DNA of 64,000 nt from Novosphingobium subterraneum (GCF_000807925.1 NZ_JRVC01000004.1:1-64000), one strand, 5' to 3'; positions 36,044 to 45,358 are shown, counted from the stretch's first letter. Notes: generated by a model not told the origin, from the letters alone. Program-made: numbers and translations.

Positions 36044-37414
36044 ATGGCTGAGCAGGTTTCCGGGCAGGACTTCGACTACGATCTCTTCGTGATTGGTGCA
36101 GGATCGGGCGGTGTGCGCGCCAGCCGCATTGCCGCGAGCCATGGCGCGCGGGTGGCGGTGGCTGAGGAATACCGCGTCGGCGGCACCTGCGTGATCCGCG
36201 GCTGCGTGCCCAAGAAGCTGCTGGTCTATGGATCGCATTTCGCCGAGGAACTGCAGGACGCGGCCAACTACGGCTGGACAGTCGAGAAGATGACGTTCGA
36301 CTGGCCGACGTTACGTGACGCTGTGCTCCGGGATGTCGACCGGCTCAACACGGCCTACACCAACACGCTGGAGACCAACAAGGTCGAACGTTTCCTTGAG
36401 CGCGCAGAGGTGGCGGGGCCGCACAGCGTGCGGCTGGCGTCGGGCAGGGAAATCAGCGCGAAGTACATCCTGATCGCAACCGGCGCCTGGCCGGTGATGC
36501 CCGAATTTCCGGGTAGCGAGCACTGCATTACCTCGAACGAGGTTTTCCATCTCGAGAAGTTACCCAAGCGCGTCGTAATCTCTGGCGCTGGCTATATCGC
36601 GATGGAATTCGCCGGGATTTTCAATGCGCTGGGCTGTCACGTAACGGTGGTCAATCGCAGCGAGACGATCCTGCGCGGGTACGATGAATCCCTCCGGGAC
36701 CGCCTGCTCCAGATCACCATGGCCCGCGGGATCGAATACAAGTTCAATTGTCCGTTCGATCGTGTGGAGAAGCGGGACGATGGATCGTTCGACGTCTATG
36801 TCGGCAAGCAACCCAATCCGATCCACGCCGACGTGGTGCTGGTGGCGACCGGCCGTCGGCCCAAGACCGATGGCCTTGGCCTGGAAAACGCCGGAATTAC
36901 ATTGGGTTCGACGGGCGAGATTCCGGTCGACGATCATGGCAGGACTGCGTGCGACAGCATCTATGCCGTGGGTGACGTAACGAACCGCGTGCAGCTTACG
37001 CCTATCGCGATCCGCGAGGGCCAGGCCTTTGCCGACCACGTGTTCGGCGGGAAGGACACTGCGGTGAGCTATGATGCCATCCCCAGCGCGGTGTTTTCGC
37101 AGCCGCCGCTGGCGGGCGTGGGCCTGACAGAAAGCCAGGCGCGTCAAGCATTTGGCAGCAATATCAAGGTCTACTCGTCCGACTTCCGCCCGATGAAGAA
37201 CATCTTCGGGCATCGGCCTGAGCGCGGGCTTTACAAGATGATCGTCGATGCCTCGACCGAGAAGGTGCTGGGCATTCACATGATCGGGCCGGACAGCCCG
37301 GAGATCCTTCAGGCGGCGGCGATTGCGGTGAAGGCGGGGCTGACCAAGGCTGACTTTGATGCGACGGTGGCTTTGCACCCGTCAATGGCGGAAGAGCTTG
37401 TTCTGATGCGATAA
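36044..37414 (+). CDS. gor: Glutathione-disulfide reductase
   Basis: This flavoenzyme regenerates glutathione from its disulfide. The protein of 456 residues has FAD loop VIGAGSGGVRASR, the redox pair C49 and C54 in GGTCVIRGCVPKK, VISGAGYIAMEFAG for the nucleotide, AVGDVTNRVQLTPIA, and the C-terminal catalytic histidine in HPSMAEE. GGAG is spaced 5 bases from the ATG at 36044. The MAPEG and nitroreductase genes elsewhere could share glutathione or redox chemistry, but are not linked in transcription. Confidence 0.94.
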   Translation: MAEQVSGQDFDYDLFVIGAGSGGVRASRIAASHGARVAVAEEYRVGGTCVIRGCVPKKLLVYGSHFAEELQDAANYGWTVEKMTFDWPTLRDAVLRDVDRLNTAYTNTLETNKVERFLERAEVAGPHSVRLASGREISAKYILIATGAWPVMPEFPGSEHCITSNEVFHLEKLPKRVVISGAGYIAMEFAGIFNALGCHVTVVNRSETILRGYDESLRDRLLQITMARGIEYKFNCPFDRVEKRDDGSFDVYVGKQPNPIHADVVLVATGRRPKTDGLGLENAGITLGSTGEIPVDDHGRTACDSIYAVGDVTNRVQLTPIAIREGQAFADHVFGGKDTAVSYDAIPSAVFSQPPLAGVGLTESQARQAFGSNIKVYSSDFRPMKNIFGHRPERGLYKMIVDASTEKVLGIHMIGPDSPEILQAAAIAVKAGLTKADFDATVALHPSMAEELVLMR

Positions 37415-37423
37415 TCCGGAGAA

Positions 37424-37459
37424 TTGCCCGTTTTCCAACTCTCGCAGGCAAACGGGCAA
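37424..37459 (+). terminator. Hairpin after gor
   Basis: TTGCCCGTTT (37424-37433) pairs perfectly with AAACGGGCAA (37450-37459), 10 bases after the gor stop; the loop is 16 bases. It has no T-run beyond the stem. Confidence 0.45.
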
Positions 37460-37588
37460 CTCCCCCCTGACTCTCCCGCAACGCTGCCGAACGCAGGGCC
37501 TTCTGCCGCAGGCTGAACCGTAGCGATTTGCAACCGGACGCCCCCGCGCTATCCTCTCCTCAAATCGATCGATGGGGAGAGCGGAAAA

Positions 37589-38605
37589 ATGGCGGGCACG
37601 GTCCTCGTATCGGGTGGCAGCGGCTACATCGCCGGGTTCCTCATCCGCCAGCTTCTGGCCGAGGGGTGGACAGTCCACGCCACGGTCCGTTCCCTGTCAC
37701 GCGAGGCGCAATTGCGGCCGCTCCTTGGCGGGACCGCTGAGACGTTGCGGTTCTTCGCCGCGGACCTCACGGCCGATGCCGGGTGGGCCGAGGCGATGGC
37801 CGGGTGCAGCCACGTGGCGCATGTCGCCTCACCGTTCCGGGCCGATGCGCCACGACATGAGGACGAGCTGATCATCCCGGCGCGCGAGGGGGTGTTGCGT
37901 GCGTTACGTTACGCACGGGACGCCGGGGTGACGCGGTTCGTGCAGACCTCGTCGGTAGCCGCGATTGCCTATGGCCATGGCAAGGGGGTGTTCGAGTTCA
38001 CCGAGCGGGACTGGACCAACCTGGATGGGGCGGATGTCTACGCGTACGTGAAGTCCAAGACCATTGCTGAACGCGCGGCGCGGGACTGGGTGGCCTCGGA
38101 AGGCGGGGGAATGGAGTTCGTCTCGGTCAATCCGGCGGCCGTGCTGGGGCCGGTGTGGTCCGGCGACTTCTCGCCATCGATCGAGGTCGTGCGGCAACTG
38201 CTGTCGGGCGCCCTGCCGGGGTGCCCGGACTTGGGTTTCGGGATCGTCGATGTGCGTGACGTTGCGGACCTTCATGTGCGGGCATTGACCGCGCCGGGAA
38301 TCGCGGGCGAGCGTTTCATTGCCTCGGGTCCGTTCCTTAAGATCGCCGACGTGGCCAAGGTGCTCAAGGCAAACCTGGGGCCGCAGGCGCGCAAGGTGCC
38401 GACGCGCAAGCTGCCCGACTGGCTGGTGCGGACGGTTGCGCTGTTCAACCCGGTGATCCGTCAAGTAACGGGCGAGCTTGGCAATGTGCGTGGCGCAAGT
38501 TCGGACCATGCCCGGTCGCGGCTGGGCTGGACCATCCGGCCGGTGGAGGACTCCATTCTCGATTGCGCTCGCAGCTTGATCGAGCGGGGTGTGGTGAAGG
38601 TCTAG
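37589..38605 (+). CDS. NAD-dependent epimerase/dihydroflavonol reductase-like protein
   Basis: An extended short-chain dehydrogenase of 338 residues. The nucleotide loop is VLVSGGSGYIAGFLI, a serine appears in QTSSVAAIAYG, and the Y-x3-K pair is YVKSK. NPAAVLGPVW and GIVDVRDVADLHV are typical of the dihydroflavonol-4-reductase and aldehyde-reductase branch. GGGGAGAGCGG precedes the ATG. Substrates in bacteria are mostly unknown for this branch. It converges with the molybdopterin gene with 4 bases of overlap. Confidence 0.88.
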   Translation: MAGTVLVSGGSGYIAGFLIRQLLAEGWTVHATVRSLSREAQLRPLLGGTAETLRFFAADLTADAGWAEAMAGCSHVAHVASPFRADAPRHEDELIIPAREGVLRALRYARDAGVTRFVQTSSVAAIAYGHGKGVFEFTERDWTNLDGADVYAYVKSKTIAERAARDWVASEGGGMEFVSVNPAAVLGPVWSGDFSPSIEVVRQLLSGALPGCPDLGFGIVDVRDVADLHVRALTAPGIAGERFIASGPFLKIADVAKVLKANLGPQARKVPTRKLPDWLVRTVALFNPVIRQVTGELGNVRGASSDHARSRLGWTIRPVEDSILDCARSLIERGVVKV

Positions 38606-39351
38606 ATCCCGGCGAACCACTGGTAGCCGGAATGGTCCTCCCAGTAGCCGCCTCCGCCACCGTGGATGCCGGCAAGAGTTTCGACCGCTTCGATCCGCAT
38701 GACGTACTTGGCGTGCTTGTAGCCGAGCGCACGTTCGACGCGCAGGCGGATCGGGGCGCCGTGGCCGACCGGAAGGGGCTGGCGGTTCATCGTGTGGGCG
38801 AGGATCGTCTGCGGGTGCATGGCGTCGCTCAGGTCGATGCTCTCATAGTAGGGAATTCCTGAGAAATCATCTGCACAATGGAAGACAATGTATTGAGCAG
38901 TTGAGGAAATCTGCGCGTGACGCAGCAGCAGGCTGAGCGGCACGCCAGTCCATTCGCCGATCGCGCTCCATCCCTCGACGCAATCGTGCCGGGTGATCTG
39001 GGTACGCTGCGGTGCGGCTTTCAATTGGGCGAGAGTGAGGCTGAACGGGCGGGCGACCTTGCCGCCGATTTCCAGCTTCCAGTCGGCGAAGTTGCTGGCC
39101 ATGTGGGCCTGATATTCCGCTGAAGCGGGCAAGCGATTGCCGTTCATGCGGAACCTGGGCGAGAGATCGGCGCGGGTGAATTCCGGCGCGAGGGCATTGC
39201 GATCCGTCACCAGGCGCTGGCCGGACAGCGTGGCTTTCTCACCTAATGTCAGGACCTTGCGGACAGTCGGGGACGCGGTGATCTTCTCGCACCCGGCCAG
39301 AAGCAGACCGCTGGCACCGACGATGGCGTTGCGTCGCGTGACAAGGGTCAT
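38602..39351 (-). CDS. Molybdopterin-dependent oxidoreductase, Tat-type lipoprotein
   Basis: A sulfite-oxidase-fold molybdenum protein of 249 residues. The N terminus has a twin arginine (TRRNAIVG) followed by LLLAGC, so it looks like a Tat-exported lipoprotein with acylated C21. The molybdenum ligand is probably C124 in RHDCVEGWSAIGEW. It lacks the heme and dimerisation domains of true sulfite oxidase, as in YedY/MsrP relatives. AGGAAC precedes the ATG, which overlaps the stop of the cytochrome gene (ATGA). The cytochrome is its likely redox partner. Confidence 0.88.
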   Translation of the reverse strand: MTLVTRRNAIVGASGLLLAGCEKITASPTVRKVLTLGEKATLSGQRLVTDRNALAPEFTRADLSPRFRMNGNRLPASAEYQAHMASNFADWKLEIGGKVARPFSLTLAQLKAAPQRTQITRHDCVEGWSAIGEWTGVPLSLLLRHAQISSTAQYIVFHCADDFSGIPYYESIDLSDAMHPQTILAHTMNRQPLPVGHGAPIRLRVERALGYKHAKYVMRIEAVETLAGIHGGGGGYWEDHSGYQWFAGI

Positions 39352-40196
39352 GGACGTTCCTTTCGCGGTGTGGGGAGCCGATACCATCCGGTGACGATCG
39401 AGCGAAGTTCGTTGAATGGACCGGCCAGCAAAACCATGAGAAGATGGATGAGTATGAACGCCAAAAAGCCTGTCGCACAAAGGAAATGTATCGATCGCGC
39501 CGACTGCCTGCCGCCGAAGATATCGAGCAACCACGGGAAGGCAGCATTCAGCGTGGGCGACATGGTCATTCCAGTGAGCACGACCAGCGGGATCAGCACG
39601 AAGATGACGCCAAGGTAAGCGATCTTCTGCAAGGGGTTGTAGGCTTTGGCCGCTTCGCCGGTGGGAAAGCGCAGGCGGGCATGCTCCTTGATGTCGTGCC
39701 ACAGATGCGCGAGCTTGCGCTCTTCAGGTTTTAGGGCAAGATCGCGTGACAAGTGTTTTGAAAACAATGCATAAATGACGAAGAGGGTAAGAGATATTAC
39801 CAGCACCCATGCGAAGAAGAAGTGCCATTGGCGACCTTCGGCCAAGCTGTAGTAATTGGGGATCGTGACGAGAGGCGGAAAAGCCCGGGTCGAGTGTTCC
39901 GTCCATCCCAGGAAGCCGGTCGTATCGAACTGGAGGTTTCCGAGGCGCAGGAAGCCTTGCTGGCCTTGTCGCCCGATCTCCAGCCATGGCGTTTCGAAGG
40001 TGGCGCCGTACTTGCCCCAGTAGAGGCGGGGGTGAGCGTTGAAGATCGTCGCCCCGCTCATCAGCATGGCGAAGATCGTGACCGCGTTGGTCCAGTGCCA
40101 GATCCTGACCGGCAACCGCGTGCGATAAACCAGAGGCTGCGACTGCGCCGCGGGGCTTGGGTCCTGTGACGTAACGATTGCTGGCGCGGCATCCAC
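39348..40196 (-). CDS. Cytochrome b (b561/hydrogenase-type) membrane subunit
   Basis: This 282-residue protein has four or five hydrophobic helices. Likely heme-ligand histidines are in RIWHWTNAV, RQWHFFFAWV, and the last helices (SIHFLCATGFLAFILIHLL). It starts with GTG after AGGAA. It overlaps the molybdopterin lipoprotein gene by 4 bases, so the pair should form a membrane-bound electron path between quinone and the periplasmic molybdenum site. The direction of electron flow, and so oxidation versus reduction of the substrate, is not visible. Confidence 0.87.
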   Translation of the reverse strand: MDAAPAIVTSQDPSPAAQSQPLVYRTRLPVRIWHWTNAVTIFAMLMSGATIFNAHPRLYWGKYGATFETPWLEIGRQGQQGFLRLGNLQFDTTGFLGWTEHSTRAFPPLVTIPNYYSLAEGRQWHFFFAWVLVISLTLFVIYALFSKHLSRDLALKPEERKLAHLWHDIKEHARLRFPTGEAAKAYNPLQKIAYLGVIFVLIPLVVLTGMTMSPTLNAAFPWLLDIFGGRQSARSIHFLCATGFLAFILIHLLMVLLAGPFNELRSIVTGWYRLPTPRKERP

Positions 40197-40287
40197 GGCG
40201 GGGTTCCTGCTCCTGTCCTGTGGTCAGAGTGCCACATTCAGCAGCGCGGAAAAAGCCTCTGGAACGACGCGCGTGGAAACGGTGCGG

Positions 40288-41253
40288 CTAGGCCGGATGG
40301 CGCGCCGCCAGCGCGATCAGATCAGCGCGGCTGAAGCGGCGCTGGCTGGCGCGGGCGATGCAGGAGCGCGGGACGGGGCGGAGCGCGGACCAAGCGGCCT
40401 TGCCGATGAAGCCGAGCTTGCGAGCGTTAGTAACGACAGTGCGATGGTCCCAGGCATGGTCGCCGCGTTTGGCGACTTCCCGGGCAATCTCGCCGTAGAT
40501 GCCGGCGGCGGCGAGGATGGCCCAGCGCTGGCGGCCCTTGAGGCGGGCGGCGCCAATACGCGCCGAGCATTCGTGAATTTCCGCCGTCTCGCACATCCGC
40601 GCGACGAGCCGGGTGAGCGCGGGGCGGTAGTGCGGCTTCATCTGTTCGCCGGGCGGGATATCGAGCTCGGAAAGCCAGTCTAGCGGGATGTAGCAGCGGT
40701 CGGCGGCGTCATCCTCCTCGATGTCGCGGGCGATGTTGGCTAGCTGGAAGGCAAGGCCGAGATCGCAGGCGCGGTCGAGCGTGTCTTCGTCATCCGGCGA
40801 GACGCCCATGACCACGGCCATCATCACGCCGACTGCCCCGGCAACATGCCAGCAGTAGCGCATCAGGTCGGCCTCGCTGTGAGGCTGCCATTCGGCGGCA
40901 TCGAGTGCAAAGCCATCGATCACGGCGCGAGCCATCTCGATCGTCAGGCCGGTTTCCCGGGCGACCAGGCCGAGGGCGTCGAAAGCAGGATCGCCGGTTT
41001 CGCGGCCGGCGAAGGCGAGCGCGGTCTTCTCGCGAACCAGCGCAAGACGCTCGGCTGCGCCTTCCTGAAGGCCGAGTGCGCCGCCATGGTCCTGCGTATC
41101 GACGATATCGTCGCAGCGACGACACCAGGCGTAGAGCAGCCAGACGCGCTCGCGCGTCTCGCGATCGAACAGGTGACTGGCGGCAGCGAAGCTTTTCGAG
41201 CCCTTCAGGATCGACTTGCGGGCGTTACTAACGAGAGACTTGCGATCCTGCAT
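40288..41253 (-). CDS. crtB: Phytoene synthase
   Basis: CrtB joins two geranylgeranyl-diphosphates to phytoene. Both aspartate-rich motifs are present: YAWCRRCDDIVD (41-52) and QLANIARDIEEDDAADRCYI (about 168-187). The 321-residue reading uses the ATG at 41253; a GTG sits one codon earlier. It is the last gene of the operon crtY-crtI-LOG-crtB, separated by only 3 bases from the LOG stop. Confidence 0.95.
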   Translation of the reverse strand: MQDRKSLVSNARKSILKGSKSFAAASHLFDRETRERVWLLYAWCRRCDDIVDTQDHGGALGLQEGAAERLALVREKTALAFAGRETGDPAFDALGLVARETGLTIEMARAVIDGFALDAAEWQPHSEADLMRYCWHVAGAVGVMMAVVMGVSPDDEDTLDRACDLGLAFQLANIARDIEEDDAADRCYIPLDWLSELDIPPGEQMKPHYRPALTRLVARMCETAEIHECSARIGAARLKGRQRWAILAAAGIYGEIAREVAKRGDHAWDHRTVVTNARKLGFIGKAAWSALRPVPRSCIARASQRRFSRADLIALAARHPA

Positions 41254-41256
41254 CAC

Positions 41257-41856
41257 TCAGAGGTCTTCGGCCTTCATCGCGAAGATCGGCCTGTGCGGAA
41301 CGTGGGCTTCCATGCGGGCCAGCAGGATATCGAGGTCAGGCTCTGCGATGATGATTCCGGCGTGGGCTTCGCGGATGAAGCCGACTTCGATCATGTGGCG
41401 GTTGAAGGCGAGCAGGTGGTCGTAGAAGCCATAGGCGTTGAGCAGGCCGACCGGCTTTGCGTGGTAGCCCAGCTGCGCCCAGCTGACCGCTTCCCACAGC
41501 TCATCCATCGTGCCGACGCCGCCGGGAATGGTGAGAAAGCCGTCCGACAGGTCGGTGAAGGCCTTCTTGCGTTCATGCATGCCGGGGACGACGTGCAGTT
41601 CTGTACAGTCGTGATTGGCGACTTCGCCGCCGACGAGAGCTTCCGGGATCACGCCGATCACTTCGCCGCCGGCATCAAGCGCGCCGTAAGCCACTGCGCC
41701 CATCAGGCCGAGCTTGCCGCCCCCATAGACGACGCCGATGCCGCGCCGGGCGAGTTCGGCGCCGATCTGGCGGGCGAGTGTTACGTAACGAGTGTCGGCA
41801 GGTGAGGCAGAGCCGCAATAGACGGCGAGACGTTTGATCGAAGTGCGGCCGGTCAA
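41257..41856 (-). CDS. LOG-family (TIGR00730) nucleotide 5'-monophosphate phosphoribohydrolase
   Basis: This 199-residue protein has GGGKLGLMGAVAYGA, MHERKKAF (93-100) and the family signature PGGVGTMDELWE (111-122). LOG enzymes split cytokinin riboside monophosphates or AMP-like nucleotides into base and ribose-5-phosphate; many bacterial members have unknown roles. It starts with TTG overlapping the crtI stop (TTGA) and ends just before crtB, so it is fully embedded in the carotenoid operon. No link to carotenoid synthesis is established. Confidence 0.92.
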   Translation of the reverse strand: MTGRTSIKRLAVYCGSASPADTRYVTLARQIGAELARRGIGVVYGGGKLGLMGAVAYGALDAGGEVIGVIPEALVGGEVANHDCTELHVVPGMHERKKAFTDLSDGFLTIPGGVGTMDELWEAVSWAQLGYHAKPVGLLNAYGFYDHLLAFNRHMIEVGFIREAHAGIIIAEPDLDILLARMEAHVPHRPIFAMKAEDL

Positions 41857-43331
41857 GCAAGATCCTCCAGCATCAGTTTCGCGGTGGCCTTGGCCGAGCC
41901 CACCACTCCGGGAATCCCGGCGCCCGGATGGGTTCCCGCGCCAACCAGATACATGTTGGAAATGGCATCGTCACGGTTGTGAGCGCGGAACCATGCGCTT
42001 TGCGTGAGCAGCGGTTCGAGACTGAACGCGCTGCCAAGATGGGCGGACAGGTCGGTCTTGAAGTCCGACGGCGCGTAGTGAAACTTCGTTACGATACGCG
42101 AATGGATGTCCGGGATGAGGCGGCGGCCAACTTCATCGAGGATGCGCTTTTCGAGGATCGGGCCGATCTCGTCCCAATCGACCGGAAGCTTGCCCATGTT
42201 GGCCACGGGAACGAGCGCGTAGAAGGTGCTCATCCCTTCAGGCGCGACAGAGGGGTCGGTCACGGTCGGGTGGTGGAGGTAGATCGAGAAATCCTCAGGC
42301 AGGACGCCGTGCTTGTAGATGTCGTCAAGCAGGCCCTTGTAGCGCGGGCCGAACAGGATCATGTGGTGAGGAATGCCGGGCCAGGTCCCTTCGACACCGA
42401 AGTGAACTACGAACAAGCTTGGCGAGAATTTCTTTTTGGTCAAAGCCTTTGCGCGACGTTGTGCATGTGGATTGTCAGGCATCAGATCGCGGTAGGAATG
42501 GACGATGTCGCCGTTGGAGGCGACGGCATCGAACTTTGCCGACCAGCCGCTCTTCGTGGTGACGCCAGTGACTCGCGTGCCCAGCGTCTCGATGTGGGTG
42601 ACCGGATCGCTCATGCGCACTTCGCCGCCAAGGCGCTGGAAGTGGGTGAGCATGCCTTGGATCAGCTTGTTGGTGCCGCCCTTGGCCCACCACACGCCGC
42701 CGTCCTTCTCCAGCTTGTGGATCAGGGCATAGATCGAACTCGTGTTCATCGGGTTGCCGCCGACGAGCAGGGTGTGGAAGCTGAACGCCTCGCGCAGGCG
42801 TTCGTCCTTTACGTAGGACGACACCATCGAATAGACCGAGCGCCAGGCCTGATAGCGGGCAAGCGCGGGCGCGGCCTTGAGCATGGACGCAAAATCAAGG
42901 AACGGGACCGAGCCCAGTTTCACGTAACCTTCCTCGAACACGCCTGCGGAGTATTGCAGGAACTCGTCGTATCCGGCGACGTCGGCCGGATTGAGCTTGG
43001 CGATCTCGGCGCGGAGGTGGGTCTCGTCGTTCGAGTAATCGAAGTTGGTGCCGTCGGGCCAGTTGAGGCGATAGAACGGCATCACCGGCATGAGCTCGAC
43101 GTCATCGGCCATGCGGTGGCCCTTCAGGGCCCAGAGTTCTTGCAGGCAGGCAGGATCGGTGACGACGGTGGGGCCGGCGTCGAAGGTGAAGCCGTCCTTC
43201 TCCCAGTGGTAGGCGCGGCCGCCGGGCTTGTCGCGCGCTTCGATCACGGTCGTCTGGATGCCGCCGGACTGGAGGCGAATGGCGAGGGCGAGGCCCCCGA
43301 AGCCGGAGCCGATTACGCAAGCGCGCTTCAT
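41853..43331 (-). CDS. crtI: Phytoene desaturase
   Basis: CrtI is the FAD enzyme that desaturates phytoene to lycopene. The 492-residue protein begins CVIGSGFGGLALAIRLQ, has DAGPTVVTDP, and ends with the carotenoid-desaturase pattern LVGAGTHPGAGIPGVVGSAK. Its ATG overlaps the crtY stop (ATGA), and its stop overlaps the LOG start. Four-step desaturation is expected from the presence of lycopene cyclase, by inference. Confidence 0.96.
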   Translation of the reverse strand: MKRACVIGSGFGGLALAIRLQSGGIQTTVIEARDKPGGRAYHWEKDGFTFDAGPTVVTDPACLQELWALKGHRMADDVELMPVMPFYRLNWPDGTNFDYSNDETHLRAEIAKLNPADVAGYDEFLQYSAGVFEEGYVKLGSVPFLDFASMLKAAPALARYQAWRSVYSMVSSYVKDERLREAFSFHTLLVGGNPMNTSSIYALIHKLEKDGGVWWAKGGTNKLIQGMLTHFQRLGGEVRMSDPVTHIETLGTRVTGVTTKSGWSAKFDAVASNGDIVHSYRDLMPDNPHAQRRAKALTKKKFSPSLFVVHFGVEGTWPGIPHHMILFGPRYKGLLDDIYKHGVLPEDFSIYLHHPTVTDPSVAPEGMSTFYALVPVANMGKLPVDWDEIGPILEKRILDEVGRRLIPDIHSRIVTKFHYAPSDFKTDLSAHLGSAFSLEPLLTQSAWFRAHNRDDAISNMYLVGAGTHPGAGIPGVVGSAKATAKLMLEDLA

Positions 43332-44530
43332 CGTGGGGTTCCTGCAAGGGTAAGAGGCTTGGGCCGCGCGCCGAGGCCGGTGAGCACGCCCAAGGCGCGG
43401 GTGATCGGCAGCGGCGGCTTGCCCGCGAGGATGCGGGCCTTGTCGAAGACGGTGGTCTTGCCGGCGTAGAAGCGCTCGATCAGCCCGTGGCGCAGGCTGT
43501 AGAAGCGTTCGAGTACGCGGTAGCGCTTGTCAGGCTCGGCGCCTGCAAAGAGCAGCGCGGAGAGCTGGCGCAGGTAGGCGGACTGGGCCCAGTGTTCGCG
43601 CGCCCAGTATTCGCTGAACTGGGCGAGAGCTTCGCCGGACAGGTCCTGCTGGCGGGCGAGGGCCAAGGCGTACTTCACGGCATCGGGCAGCGAATAGCTG
43701 GTGACGGCCTGGAACAGCCCGGCGCGGACTCCGGCGCGGGCGACAGGGCCGCCGCTGGCGCGCCAGAAGGCGTCGAAATTGCCACCGGCGACAACAGGCA
43801 GCACGCCCTGCTCCTCTTCCAGCACTTCGGCGACATGCCAGCCCTTGGCGGCAACGTAAGCGTCGATGCGGGCGCGAATGGCGTCGGCATCGAGGGCGGG
43901 GCCGTCGGAGTAGTAGGTGTCCTCGACGAAGATTTCGTCTGCGGTGAAGGGGAGCGAATAGACGAAGCGGTAGCCGTCGATTTGCTCGACCGTGGCGTCC
44001 TTGACGATCGGCGCTTCGAGGCCGTGGGGGGTCGAGAGGCGAAAGCGACGGCCGACGAACTTCTGCCAGCCGCCGGTGAGGTCTGTTACGTTACGCAGGC
44101 CACGCGCGTCGATCACGCCCTTTGCCTCGAGCCGGGTGCCATCGGACAGGGTTGCGTTGGTGGAGCTGCAGGCGAGGGCGCGGACGCCGGTCATGATCGA
44201 TGCCTCACCGAGGCGCTGGCGGACGACCTTGTCGAAGCGGTGGGAGCTGATCGAGTAGTAGCTGGTCTTCAGGCGACGTTCGTAGCGCGGGAAGCGGACG
44301 GTGTATTCGGGCCAGGCCGCAACGACCATGCCATCGAGCAGTTCGCGCCCGGCCTTGTTCACGTCAGTGCCGAAAAACGACCAGACGTGGTTGCCGCCGA
44401 TCGTTTCGCCCTGTTCGACAAGGACGAGGTCGAGTTCGGGGCGGGCCTGGCGCAGGGCCAGGGCGACGAGGCCGCCAGCCAGCCCTCCGCCGAGGATCGC
44501 GATGTCGCAGTGTCGCACGCTCATGACCAT
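43328..44530 (-). CDS. crtY: Lycopene beta-cyclase
   Basis: CrtY cyclises lycopene to beta-carotene. The 400-residue protein starts with the FAD loop IAILGGGLAGGLVALAL, has EQGETIGGNHVWSFF, IDARGL, and GLFQAVTSYSLPDAV, typical of the bacterial CrtY group. Two ATGs (44530, 44524) are possible, neither with a strong ribosome site. It is the first gene of the crt operon. Hydroxylase or ketolase genes for further carotenoid steps are not in this window. Confidence 0.94.
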   Translation of the reverse strand: MVMSVRHCDIAILGGGLAGGLVALALRQARPELDLVLVEQGETIGGNHVWSFFGTDVNKAGRELLDGMVVAAWPEYTVRFPRYERRLKTSYYSISSHRFDKVVRQRLGEASIMTGVRALACSSTNATLSDGTRLEAKGVIDARGLRNVTDLTGGWQKFVGRRFRLSTPHGLEAPIVKDATVEQIDGYRFVYSLPFTADEIFVEDTYYSDGPALDADAIRARIDAYVAAKGWHVAEVLEEEQGVLPVVAGGNFDAFWRASGGPVARAGVRAGLFQAVTSYSLPDAVKYALALARQQDLSGEALAQFSEYWAREHWAQSAYLRQLSALLFAGAEPDKRYRVLERFYSLRHGLIERFYAGKTTVFDKARILAGKPPLPITRALGVLTGLGARPKPLTLAGTPR

Positions 44531-44626
44531 AGCGCTTAGGGGGATGCGGTTGCCGGTGCAACCATGGGCTTGTCGCTGTCAGCTTCACCCGTCAGAAAGG
44601 GCATGGAACGGGGGGAGTGGCGGCAA

Positions 44627-45220
44627 ATGGCAAGCAGGGTTTCATTGCGGCCCGGCAGGGCGGGGTGGATTGCGGCCGCAGGCGTCGCGCTGGGGATCGT
44701 GATAATCCTGCTTGGCATGGCGAGGCCGCCGATCTGCCCGTGCGGCACTATCCGGCTGTGGCAGGGCGTGGTGGAATCGGCCGAGAACAGCCAGCAGATC
44801 TCCGACTGGTACAGTTTCAGCCACGTCATCCATGGCTTCCTGTTCTACGGCGCGGCGCATTTGCTGTGGCGGAGGGCCGGTTTCAAGGCGATTTCGCCGC
44901 AGTGGGCGTTGGCGCTGGCGGTGCTGGTGGAGGGATCGTGGGAGATCCTCGAGAATTCCCCGATTATCATCGATCGCTATCGTGCCGTAACGATTTCGTG
45001 GGGCTACTCGGGCGACAGCGTGCTCAACTCCTTCTGCGACATGGCGTTCATGGCGCTGGGCTTCGTCTTTGCCAGTCGCGCGCCGGCGACCGTGACGATA
45101 CTGGTGGGTGTGGCATTCGAGCTGTTCACGCTGGCCATGATCCGCGACAACCTGACGCTCAACGTGCTGATGCTCGTTTGGCCGGTCGAAGTGGTGCGGC
45201 AGTGGCAGGCAGGCGGCTGA
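44627..45220 (+). CDS. UPF0314/DUF2585 membrane protein
   Basis: The protein of 197 residues has four to five hydrophobic helices, with conserved-looking stretches YSFSHVIHGFLFYG, WEILENSP and NSFCDMAFMALGF. DUF2585 proteins are widespread in alphaproteobacteria with no proven function. I chose the ATG at 44627, after GGGGGAG; in-frame ATGs at 44603 and 44564 would give longer readings. It is divergent from crtY, so the two promoters share the 96-base gap. Confidence 0.85.
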   Translation: MASRVSLRPGRAGWIAAAGVALGIVIILLGMARPPICPCGTIRLWQGVVESAENSQQISDWYSFSHVIHGFLFYGAAHLLWRRAGFKAISPQWALALAVLVEGSWEILENSPIIIDRYRAVTISWGYSGDSVLNSFCDMAFMALGFVFASRAPATVTILVGVAFELFTLAMIRDNLTLNVLMLVWPVEVVRQWQAGG

Positions 45221-45231
45221 CGGAAAGTCCT

Positions 45232-45264
45232 CGAGCGTTTCATTTTCTTGACCGAACGCTTCAT
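45232..45264 (+). promoter_or_regulatory. Two direct 12-base repeats before the monooxygenase gene
   Basis: CGAGCGTTTCAT (45232-45243) and CGAACGCTTCAT (45253-45264) are direct repeats with a 21-base period, two helical turns, 95 bases before the monooxygenase start. Such spacing suits a regulator that binds in tandem. No regulator gene is next to it. Confidence 0.4.
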
Positions 45265-45358
45265 CCTCATGCGCAGCCGGTTGCATGTTGACGACGATCA
45301 ATGTCACTTTCTGCAGTGAGCCGAAAACGGCCGCAATGGCGTCAGACCATGGAGAGGC

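Noticed and set aside
44564-44626. Longer N terminus for the DUF2585 protein
   Set aside because: The added residues are polar and unlike a membrane protein start, and a better ribosome site precedes 44627.
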